From JAVVUJ01 sp964461765 (lineage in GTDB: Bacteria > Bacillota > Clostridia > Peptostreptococcales > Anaerovoracaceae), in assembly GCA_964461765.1 (NCBI GenBank), contig CAYWVS010000027.1, positions 1 to 36,521 of the forward strand: a DNA stretch of 36,521 bases, given 5' to 3'. The translations under genes were made by a program, and so were the position numbers. Below are positions 7,763 to 15,204 of this stretch, piece after piece. Each line of letters begins with the position of its first letter. Position 1 is the first letter of the stretch. The notes under the pieces are model-generated. The model was not told the DNA's origin and did no database searches. It saw nothing but the letters and a program-made list of their open reading frames with translations.

Positions 7763-9428
7763 ACTTCAACCCCTCCAACTGCTTTAAAATATCATCTTCT
7801 AAAGCCTTAGACAGTGTAAAATAATTTTTCAAATTAGCCTTTATCCCTGAAATCTTTTCTTCAAATTCTTCAGGGGTTATGTCAACATACTCAATTTTAA
7901 CATCAAAATATTGACCTGCTGAAAAAGAATAGTTTTTAGCGGCAATATCATCAAAGCTTACATCTACCGCCAAATCTTCTACCGTTTCGCCCTTAATAAA
8001 GGTGTCAATAATAAGCTGTTCTTCCTCGTGAGATAGAACAGTTCTTTGGTTTTTGCCGTCTTTTACCTTTGTGCCAAGCTTTGATGCGTCCATCAGTATT
8101 GCTTTATCTGTTTTGTTTGCCTTATCTATAAACAAAATGCTTACATTAGTGCCTGTATTGGCAAAGATATTTGAGGGCATAGAAACAACACCCTTTAGCA
8201 TTTTATCAGCAACTAATTTTTCACGAATTTTCTTTTCAATACCACTTTGGGCTGTAATAAAACCTGTTGGCACGACAACCGCCGCTTTACCGCTGTCTTT
8301 AAGGCTAAATATGATGTGTTGTAAAAACAAGAGATAAATTGACATTGAATCCTTTTTCTTTTCTGGAATAGTTGGTATTCCTGCGAAAAAGCGTTTATTT
8401 CCGTTTTCGTCCTCATAGTCACTCCACCTTGAATCTATCTGATTGCGTGACGAAGAAAAGTCCATTTTAAATGGGGGATTTGAAGTTATATAGTCAAACT
8501 TTTTAAGACCGCTCGAGGGGTCATGTTCTTTTCTAAAATGGAATGGGCGGAGCATAGTATCGCCTTGTATAAGGTTTTGCAAGCCTTCTGTTAAACCGTT
8601 TAGGAGCATATTAATTCGCAAAAACCGAGAGGATTTTTGAGATATATCCTGCGTATAAACTAAAGCACGGTTTATTCCGTCATCATCGCCCAGTTCATGG
8701 GCTAAGTGTAGTACAAGAGAGCCTGAACCGGCAGAGGGGTCGTAAATTTCCGCTGCCTGAATCGTTTCGGTGCTACCCACCATTATTTTTGCAATAATCT
8801 TTGATACTGCCTGTGGGGTAAAATATTCTGCATAAACACCACTTGCCACATTATAGTCTTTGATAAGGTATTCAAATATAGTGGAGTAGAAATCAAAGTT
8901 GTGAGCAAAAGCTCCTGAAAAATCGAATTTCTCTTGAGATATAATGCTAAATATTGCCTTTGCAAAATTGTTGCGTGAGGAGCTTTCGACTACTGTTGTT
9001 ATGGGTTCAAATAAGGGTTTTCTTGTGCCATCGGCAGTTTCAACAGAAAAGATTTCATTTTTTACGGATTTAGAAATTCTCTCCAGTGCATCGTCAAATT
9101 CTTTATAAAAGGTATCAAGTGAAACCTTTTCAAGCAGTTTTGTTATTGTGTCTCCATACTCAAAGGCAACCTCCCTTGAATAAGCCGCATAAAATCCGTC
9201 AAGCTCATCATTTACATTTTTCAAAACTTCGGCTACAGTTTCACCAAGTTCATTTGCAAAGTTTTGCAGGTTATACATAAACTTATCGTTTAGAAATTTA
9301 TATAGAAAAACAGAGGTAATAACTCTTTCCTCGTCTGCCTGATTGCCAAGCCCATTTGTTGTGCAAAGACCTTTTAGCTCGTCAATAATCAGTTTAATTT
9401 TGTTTTCAATCTCAAAAATGTTTGTCAT
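7755..9428 (-). CDS. hsdM: Type I restriction-modification DNA methyltransferase subunit
   Basis: A 557-aa N6-adenine methyltransferase that protects host sites using S-adenosylmethionine and forms M2S with HsdS. Motif I reads DPSAGSGSL (230-238) and the catalytic motif IV NPPF is at 317-320, the gamma-class order. The N-terminal helical domain (to about 170) and the C-terminal tail are typical in length. AGAGGAA precedes the ATG. It lies 11 bp after hsdR and overlaps hsdS. The reading frame is intact, so methylation should be functional. Confidence 0.95.
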   Translation of the reverse strand: MTNIFEIENKIKLIIDELKGLCTTNGLGNQADEERVITSVFLYKFLNDKFMYNLQNFANELGETVAEVLKNVNDELDGFYAAYSREVAFEYGDTITKLLEKVSLDTFYKEFDDALERISKSVKNEIFSVETADGTRKPLFEPITTVVESSSRNNFAKAIFSIISQEKFDFSGAFAHNFDFYSTIFEYLIKDYNVASGVYAEYFTPQAVSKIIAKIMVGSTETIQAAEIYDPSAGSGSLVLHLAHELGDDDGINRALVYTQDISQKSSRFLRINMLLNGLTEGLQNLIQGDTMLRPFHFRKEHDPSSGLKKFDYITSNPPFKMDFSSSRNQIDSRWSDYEDENGNKRFFAGIPTIPEKKKDSMSIYLLFLQHIIFSLKDSGKAAVVVPTGFITAQSGIEKKIREKLVADKMLKGVVSMPSNIFANTGTNVSILFIDKANKTDKAILMDASKLGTKVKDGKNQRTVLSHEEEQLIIDTFIKGETVEDLAVDVSFDDIAAKNYSFSAGQYFDVKIEYVDITPEEFEEKISGIKANLKNYFTLSKALEDDILKQLEGLKYE

Positions 9429-9439
9429 CGTTATTCCTC

Positions 9440-12400
9440 TTATCTATAAATTTGTAGGTTGATATAAATATCTCCAATTAGGGTAGACAGCCAATCTTTG
9501 AGGTTTAGCTTTTTATAAAGTTGCATCTTTAAAAGCTCCACCGTTACTTTTTGCTGAACATTGGTTATAAAGTTATTTCTACCTTGCATAATAATTTTGT
9601 TTTTCTCGATGATTTCTTTTAAATTCTTATAGATACACACAAGCACAGATTCTATATCTTTTTTTTCATAGATAGGGTATTCTGTGCAGTAGTCAATGTA
9701 AGTTTTTACAAAGCCATAATTGCCATCATAAACAGCAGATAGCCTGTCATTTTCTTTATTGATGCGCTCAATTTCTTCTAAGGCTTTTAGTAGCTCTCCA
9801 TCAATCTTGCTTAAATCAGATATATCTGTTATTTCAAGCATACCGAATATCTGCTGTAGAAGCTCGTTGAGTTTTACTATTCGGATATCTTCCTTGTGCT
9901 TATTTTCTTTAATGCCCTTTTGAATTTTGTTGACCTTTTCGATAATCTCGTCCACTTCTTCAGTTCCGGCAAACTTGCTTAAATCCATTATGGTAATTCT
10001 TGTTTTGATAAATTGATAAACTATATCCACAACCTCGGAATTGGATAAGAGGGAAAGGGTGTCTACCGCTCTACCTTGCAAGTTTAAAAAGTTTATTCTG
10101 TTTTGCACTTCTTTGAGCAGCCATTTATTGTGGGCAATATCAATTTGAGCCGCATATTCTGCCGCCCTTGATAGCAAAAATTCCGTATGACATTCACGAA
10201 TCTTGTTAAGTAACAATCTTAATGTATAAAGCTTTTCACGCTTTAAATCAAGTAATGCTCTTGAAAATTCCTCTAAATTTTCTGTACTGATGATTACCTT
10301 TAATTCTCCTGAATATTTCAGATATTTTTCGTGTATTGTGTCTTTGTCTACCACAAGCCCAGAAAGCGAAGTTTCTTCGTCATCTTCCCGTAGCTCCTGC
10401 TCGAGTTCTTCTATGTAGTCTTTTATTGTCCTGTCGTATTCTTCCTCAATGTCAACAAAATCTACTATGTAGCCGTATTTGTAGGTTTTACCATCGTCAT
10501 TTTTATATGGTCGGTTTACCCTTGAAATTGTTTGAAGTAGGGTGTGCTGTTTCGCATTACGCAGAAGATACATCTTTTTTAGTCGCTTAACATCATAGCC
10601 TGTTGTAAGCATCTGATGCACAACAAGCATATCTGGAACGCTTGTTTTCTTAAAGCTAAGTTGCATATCTTTGTTGGCTTGGTTTGGTATATCATCATCG
10701 GTAATTACAAGACCGGTAGTAAGGTTGGTTGAATTGAGTTTAAACCAATTATGCACCTTTTTTGCCTGTGGATTACTATTGCAAACAATCATTCCACCTA
10801 TAGATTTATCATTATTAGCATATCGAAAATCCATGAAGTCTTTTTCGATAAAATGACATAGCGACACAATATACCCATCAGATTGGTATATTAAGTCTTT
10901 GTCTGGCTTTGGGTTTTCAAGGTCGAGATTTCTTTTAATGTCTGCTTTTGCAACGGTGTCTATGCTTTCTTTTTTAATCCTCAAGGTGTAACCATCAGCA
11001 ATCGATTTATCATAAAAATATTTATGTATGTATTCGCCAAACTTTAGGTTGCTACGCTCTTTTTTGCTAAGTAGCGGAGTGCCGGTTAGTGCAATAAAAA
11101 TAGCATCTTTATCTATGAGCATTAAGTTTTTGAAAAACTCTCCGGTTTTGGAATAGGAGCGATGGGCTTCATCAATAAAAATAACCCTTTGCACCTTGGC
11201 ATTATAATCATTTTTTGCCATCGGCATATCTTCGCCAAATTTATGGATATTTACAACTGTAAAATCTCCAAGCGATTTCATATCAGTATTAGTCGAAAGA
11301 ACTTTGTTAAGTTCAGATGCAAAACCATCTCTATTAGAAACATTAATTGCATTTATCCCACGCATAGTAAATTCATTGTTTGCTTGAGTTAATAGGTCAA
11401 GCCTATCAACAACAAAGAAAAACCTTGTGTTTATGCCTTTGCTTGCATAATAATCTCTTATTACTCTATTGCTAAATGCAGCAAGAGCTGTTTTTCCACT
11501 GCCTTGAGTATGCCAAATAATGCCGCCTTTAGAGCCAGCATGTAATGTCTTTATAATTTGTCTTGTTGCGAACATTTGAGGGTATCGCATAATGTGCTTT
11601 TCAGGCACTTTTTCGTCTACATAGGCTATACCATATCGCAGTAAGTACAATATCCTTTCAGGGGAGAAAAGCGAAGTTACAAACCTATTGCAAGGGGTTT
11701 CACTTGATAAGTTTATCTTAAATTCCGCCGTGTCGTACTCTGCAGCTCTATACTTGTTATCGGTTAGCACAAAACGCACTTCATCTTCACTCACCTCACG
11801 GAGCGTAGCAAAGTCCTTTTCTTCTTCTCGTAAAAAACTAAAAGATGTTTTAAAGCCATTTGGTGTGGTGTAAAAAGAACCTGCTTTAGGGTCGTCATCA
11901 GTATCATCTGTTTCGTATTCCATATTGTTTGAAAACGCAATGATTTGTAGCATATTGAAATACTTTTTATGTTCTAACTTTTCAAATCTATCATTTATCA
12001 TTCGCTTGAACTCAGCTTGAATGCCGCCCTCATTATTAGGCTTTTTTACTTCAAGAAAAGCTAAAGGAATGCCATTAATCAAAATATTTATATCCGGACG
12101 AAAAGACCCCTCCGCTGTTTCACCAAACACAAGCTCGTCCACAACAAAAAAATCGTTATTGTATATATCTTTAAAATCAATAAGTTTTACTTTGTCGGTA
12201 GGGTTAATAAGCCAAGTGTAAAATTCTTTACCGAGGTCATTGTTTTTTATCATTTCGTGAATATCAGAAATAACCTCACTGATTTCATCATCGCTGAAGC
12301 TCTTTTTGTTAATCTTCTCTAAAGCAGGTTTTATTAGGTTTCTAAATATCTTTGTGTCCCCATCAATATCCGCAGTTTTTAAGGACTGATAGTTGTAGCC

Positions 12401-12460
12401 TACCCTTATAAATTGAATCGTCGCAGGTATCTTTACCCTTGTATCTTCATTAAAAGGCAT
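9440..12460 (-). CDS. hsdR: Type I restriction endonuclease subunit
   Basis: The 1006-aa translocase/nuclease subunit, which cuts DNA remote from unmethylated sites after ATP-driven translocation. The PD-(D/E)xK nuclease is N-terminal (D123, then LEVKKP with E137 and K139). The superfamily 2 motor follows with TQGSGKT (318-324), FIDEAH (about 428-433) and ALTGTP. A long helical C-terminus docks on M2S. The start is the ATG at 12458-12460, which has a perfect AAGGAGG six bases before it and yields MPFNEDTRVKIP. The same frame stays open for 111 bases further upstream to an ATG at 12571, but that stretch encodes the end of an XRE regulator, so it is not part of HsdR. All type I subunits are intact. 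Confidence 0.94.
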   Translation of the reverse strand: MPFNEDTRVKIPATIQFIRVGYNYQSLKTADIDGDTKIFRNLIKPALEKINKKSFSDDEISEVISDIHEMIKNNDLGKEFYTWLINPTDKVKLIDFKDIYNNDFFVVDELVFGETAEGSFRPDINILINGIPLAFLEVKKPNNEGGIQAEFKRMINDRFEKLEHKKYFNMLQIIAFSNNMEYETDDTDDDPKAGSFYTTPNGFKTSFSFLREEEKDFATLREVSEDEVRFVLTDNKYRAAEYDTAEFKINLSSETPCNRFVTSLFSPERILYLLRYGIAYVDEKVPEKHIMRYPQMFATRQIIKTLHAGSKGGIIWHTQGSGKTALAAFSNRVIRDYYASKGINTRFFFVVDRLDLLTQANNEFTMRGINAINVSNRDGFASELNKVLSTNTDMKSLGDFTVVNIHKFGEDMPMAKNDYNAKVQRVIFIDEAHRSYSKTGEFFKNLMLIDKDAIFIALTGTPLLSKKERSNLKFGEYIHKYFYDKSIADGYTLRIKKESIDTVAKADIKRNLDLENPKPDKDLIYQSDGYIVSLCHFIEKDFMDFRYANNDKSIGGMIVCNSNPQAKKVHNWFKLNSTNLTTGLVITDDDIPNQANKDMQLSFKKTSVPDMLVVHQMLTTGYDVKRLKKMYLLRNAKQHTLLQTISRVNRPYKNDDGKTYKYGYIVDFVDIEEEYDRTIKDYIEELEQELREDDEETSLSGLVVDKDTIHEKYLKYSGELKVIISTENLEEFSRALLDLKREKLYTLRLLLNKIRECHTEFLLSRAAEYAAQIDIAHNKWLLKEVQNRINFLNLQGRAVDTLSLLSNSEVVDIVYQFIKTRITIMDLSKFAGTEEVDEIIEKVNKIQKGIKENKHKEDIRIVKLNELLQQIFGMLEITDISDLSKIDGELLKALEEIERINKENDRLSAVYDGNYGFVKTYIDYCTEYPIYEKKDIESVLVCIYKNLKEIIEKNKIIMQGRNNFITNVQQKVTVELLKMQLYKKLNLKDWLSTLIGDIYINLQIYR

Positions 12461-12658
12461 TTTGTCCTCCTTAATAATCTCCATAATATCGCCGATATCA
12501 CAATTAAGGGCTTCGCATATCCGCAGAATAACAGAATGATTAACACATTCATCTTTTGCAAGTTTTGACATTGTTCCAGCGCTTATACCTTGCTTTTTCT
12601 TTTAATTCTTTTTCATCATTCCGTTGTCAATAAGCCTGTTGTAACATACACTCTTATT
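12461..12658 (-). pseudogene. Frameshifted XRE-type regulator joined in frame to hsdR
   Basis: Directly before hsdR the sequence encodes the C-terminal half of a small Cro/C1-type repressor: GISAGTMSKLAKDECVNHSV then ILRICEALNCDIGDIMEI. Its N-terminal half is present only in other frames. CYNRLIDNGMMKK is in frame with the downstream half but then hits a stop, and ELKEKA is in a second frame, so two single-base shifts in the A-rich run near 12590-12605 break it. Four residues usual after YNRL (WKLL) also appear to be missing. Such genes often act as control proteins of restriction operons. No stop separates the repressor tail from hsdR, though hsdR has its own ribosome site. Confidence 0.7.
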
Positions 12659-12665
12659 GTAATAG

Positions 12666-13915
12666 GGTTTTTAGTCGGTAAACTTCCTTGGCAAGCATTG
12701 CAAGATGGTACACTACACACTTTGCAAAAACTCTTGTTGGTAAATTTGTTAATAAAATCTATAAGAAATCGAATAACAATAAAGTTTAAGTTTTATTATA
12801 CATAATTTTTCTATGCTTTATTTTCATGTTAATTATAATATTATTTTTGATAAAGTTCAATCATATTTGATATTTAAAAACATTATTTTTATAATTTAAA
12901 TGATAATAGTATAAAAGTTATATATCTCCAAATCAAATCTTTACAATTCCATCCATCCCTCAATCAGGCATACCACGAGCCTTATTATAAGTTATCTTTA
13001 TTATTCTTCTCATTTTTATTTCCCTGTTGGTAATAAGTTAATATGTATAAGTTATAGGGTGCTTATTATGAGCACCTCCCCTGTTCAAACGTTAAAATTT
13101 AAATAGATATTTAATATGTAAGATTACTTGATTCAGGCTACCTTTTTTCAAGATTATTAACCTGCCATTTTCTCTTTTAGAAATCCTATTATATTTTCTG
13201 TTTTGTTTAAAAAAAATTGTCTTTTTCAAATAACTATCGTCGACTCCTAATCTGCACAATCCCCATTCCATTTTATCTTGAAGATTTTGCATAAAACAAT
13301 GATAGTTACTATTGCCACAAAGCAGCACTTGTACCGAGAAAAATGATTTTTGTCTAATGCTTAAGTAACAAATTTATAAGCTACACATTTCGTATTGTAA
13401 AATAAAATGAACTAACTTAATTTTATGATTGAATTGAAGTTTAGTTCTTTTATTCTGAGATCGGTTGGAAGGGATATAATCAGTTTCTGTACTTGATTCT
13501 GGGGAGGGTAAAAAAATATCTGAATTTACTTTTGTAAATTTATCAATAACTTTATAAAGAATATTTAAAAGCTTACCCATGAATCTTGTAATCTTGTCTA
13601 TATAAAATACTAATTTTTAATTTAGTCTAACTTGACAGCAAATCAAAAAAGACTAAGCCATAATCCAAACTTTCGTAAACTTATAGTATTCTAATTAAAT
13701 TTATGATATTCTAACTAAGAAAATAATTATTATTGATCAGGGCCAAAAGATATAATAATAAACCTAATCACAAGATAATATGTTAATTTATTAATGAAAA
13801 TTAATAATTTGTTGAAATTTTAATTATAAAAAAAACATTAGACTTATAACCCCGGTATCATTAAATTGTTATGAATTATATTTATTTTGATTTGTTTTGT
13901 AAGGAACGGTATTGT
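12666..13915. other. 1.25-kb AT-rich stretch without a convincing gene
   Basis: Between the regulator remnant and the small membrane gene no open frame has both a good start and coding character. Frames at 13092-13328 (minus, GTG start) and 13374-13580 (minus, ATG) lack ribosome sites. A minus-strand 17-codon frame at 12960-13013 begins MRRIIKITYNKARG behind a weak AGGG. Two imperfect direct repeats of about 20 bp containing ATTCTAA lie near 13677-13718. The region probably holds the hsd operon promoter at its left end and decayed DNA elsewhere. Confidence 0.5.
13058..13076. terminator. GC hairpin in the AT-rich stretch
   Basis: GGTGCT and AGCACC form a perfect 6-bp stem around the loop TATTATG. 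It is one of few GC-containing structures in over 1 kb of AT-rich DNA. No clear U-tract follows on either strand, so a terminator role is tentative and an operator is equally possible. Confidence 0.3.
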
Positions 13916-14287
13916 ATGGACCTATTTTATAATTTAGTTTTTATTTTTATCATTTCATTGCTACTCATACATGAAATGGATGCCATAAGAGGTAAAGAAT
14001 GGACTATGATAATCTTCTTTAGAAATATGAGTGAAGAAAGAGCATATCAAGTTTTCACCTTACTTCATATTCCTATGTATGTACTACTATTTTATTTTTG
14101 GCTTAGCCATTACCTCATTTTCTATTATGTAGTAGATATTCTCTTAATCGTACACGCTTTTTTACATTATGGTTTTAGAAACCATAAAAATAATAGGATG
14201 AATAGTCTATTATCAAAATTTGTAATCAATTCTGCGGCGGTCTTATCCGCAATTAATTTATTTGGATTAATTAGTAAATCAGTTTAA
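13916..14287 (+). CDS. Small membrane protein, DUF6713-like
   Basis: A 123-aa protein with about four hydrophobic helices. Early in the chain it carries HEMDAIRGKEWTMI, the pattern I associate with the DUF6713 family of small membrane proteins; its function is unknown. The start at ATG 13916 is preferred because AAGGAA lies ten bases upstream. An ATG at 13871 would add 15 residues and has no ribosome site. It stands alone between AT-rich DNA and the toxin-antitoxin pair and may be a passenger of the island. The family name rests on one motif seen by eye. Confidence 0.6.
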   Translation: MDLFYNLVFIFIISLLLIHEMDAIRGKEWTMIIFFRNMSEERAYQVFTLLHIPMYVLLFYFWLSHYLIFYYVVDILLIVHAFLHYGFRNHKNNRMNSLLSKFVINSAAVLSAINLFGLISKSV

Positions 14288-14391
14288 TAACCAAAATTAA
14301 ATAAACAAGGATATATAAATTAATATCACGTGTGTAGGGCAATAAGGCAAGAACATTTAGTACAAATAGGTTAGACTCAAAATTTTCGTTC

Positions 14392-14420
14392 TTGTTTATT
14401 GTACAATACTATGTTATAAT
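14392..14420 (+). promoter_or_regulatory. Promoter of the toxin-antitoxin operon
   Basis: TTGTTT at 14392-14397 and a perfect TATAAT at 14415-14420 are separated by 17 bases. GTAC occurs both within the spacer (14401-14404) and just after the -10 box (14423-14426), giving a loosely symmetrical region where the antitoxin could bind and repress its own operon, as is usual for Phd/YefM systems (inference). The antitoxin ATG lies 27 bp downstream. Confidence 0.65.
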
Positions 14421-14447
14421 AACGTACATTAAAAGGAGGGCGATTAC

Positions 14448-14711
14448 ATGCCGCAAATAAGACCAATTACCGACCTTAGAAATACAAACGAGATTTCTGA
14501 AATTTGCCACACGAAAAATGAGCCTATTTTTATCACTAAAAACGGTTATGGTGATTTAGTTGTAATGAGCATTGAAACCTATGAAGCTATGCTTGACGAA
14601 AATGAGCTTGACTGGGAAATTGCTCTATCAGAAGCAGAGTACAAGGCTACCGGGATATTGCATGATGCTAAAGAGGCTCTTTCATCTCTGCGGAGGAAGC
14701 ACTTTGGATAA
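14448..14711 (+). CDS. Phd/YefM-family antitoxin
   Basis: An 87-aa antitoxin. The N-terminal half, starting MPQIRPITDLRNTNEISEIC and continuing with EPIFITKNGYGDLVVMSIET, is the Phd/YefM DNA-binding fold. The C-terminal part, acidic then basic, is the flexible segment that would wrap the toxin. AGGAGG lies nine bases before the ATG. It overlaps the toxin gene by 8 bp, so antitoxin is translated first and the two are coupled. It should repress its own promoter, more strongly in complex with the toxin (known for the family). Confidence 0.88.
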   Translation: MPQIRPITDLRNTNEISEICHTKNEPIFITKNGYGDLVVMSIETYEAMLDENELDWEIALSEAEYKATGILHDAKEALSSLRRKHFG

Positions 14712-15039
14712 ATACACCATAAAACTACTTTCCAACGCTTACGCTCACTTAGACGAAATATACGGTTATATTGCTACCGAATTGGCTGCACCAATGGCAG
14801 CAGAGAATTTATTAGACAAATTGGAAGAAGCCATTTTATCCTTAGAAATTATGCCAAATCGTTTCCCCACAAGGCGTGTAGGTGCTTATGCAGGAAAAGG
14901 TTATCGCCAATTATTTGTAAAAAATTTTACAATCGTTTATCGTATTGATGAAGATCATAAAGATGTTTTGATTATAGCCGTTCGATATTCGAGGAGCCAA
15001 TTTCTCCTAAGGGACTGTCAAGATAAGCCTAAGCGATAA
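14704..15039 (+). CDS. RelE/ParE-family toxin (TTG start)
   Basis: A 111-aa type II toxin of the RelE/ParE fold, showing the family layout: LSNAYAHLDEIYGYIATEL, then PNRFPTRRVGAYAGKGYRQL, then FTIVYRIDEDHKDVLIIAVR. It is either an mRNA interferase or a gyrase poison; the motifs seen do not decide which. The start is the TTG at 14704, with GGAGGA seven bases upstream inside the antitoxin gene. Upstream ATGs in the same frame lie deep inside the antitoxin gene and encode non-conserved residues. A TTG start would keep toxin below antitoxin levels. The pair probably stabilises the island. Confidence 0.87.
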   Translation: MDKYTIKLLSNAYAHLDEIYGYIATELAAPMAAENLLDKLEEAILSLEIMPNRFPTRRVGAYAGKGYRQLFVKNFTIVYRIDEDHKDVLIIAVRYSRSQFLLRDCQDKPKR

Positions 15040-15097
15040 TTCGGAATTTCAAAAAATTTTAGTAGTCATAAAAATAGCCATTCTCTGAAATGTCATA

Positions 15098-15179
15098 AGA
15101 AATTTTACGGAGGTGTGGTTAAAAATTATCATGCTAATCCCTTAGCTATGATGTCGTGTTAAACCACACCTCCTAAATT
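15098..15179. repeat. 80-bp imperfect palindrome containing the right copy of the island repeat
   Basis: The left arm at 15101-15120 (core GGAGGTGTGGTT) pairs with 15162-15179 (core AACCACACCTCC). An inner stem follows: ATCATGCTAA near 15127-15136 with TTAGCTATGAT near 15142-15152. The whole element would fold into one long hairpin, like a REP or MITE-type repeat. Its first 23 bp are the direct-repeat partner of 772-794. It may also end transcription of the toxin gene or of the SLH gene, although neither side has a strong U-tract. Confidence 0.7.
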
Positions 15180-15204
15180 CATCACTTATTTTTTTATCTC
15201 ACTT

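Noticed and set aside
6506..9428. Invertible hsdS (phase-variable specificity switch)
   Set aside because: No inverted copy of either recognition domain is seen and there is no recombinase in the operon. The only duplicate is a 50-bp tail in direct orientation.
9440..12571. HsdR starting at 12571
   Set aside because: The first 37 codons encode the tail of an XRE regulator, and a perfect AAGGAGG precedes ATG 12460.
12960..13013. 17-aa peptide (MRRIIKITYNKARG...) as a pheromone or RiPP precursor
   Set aside because: Weak ribosome site, frame open further upstream without a start, and no processing, transport or sensor genes nearby.
13092..13580. Two small minus-strand frames of 78 and 68 codons
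   Set aside because: No ribosome sites, composition like the surrounding AT-rich DNA, and no recognisable domain.
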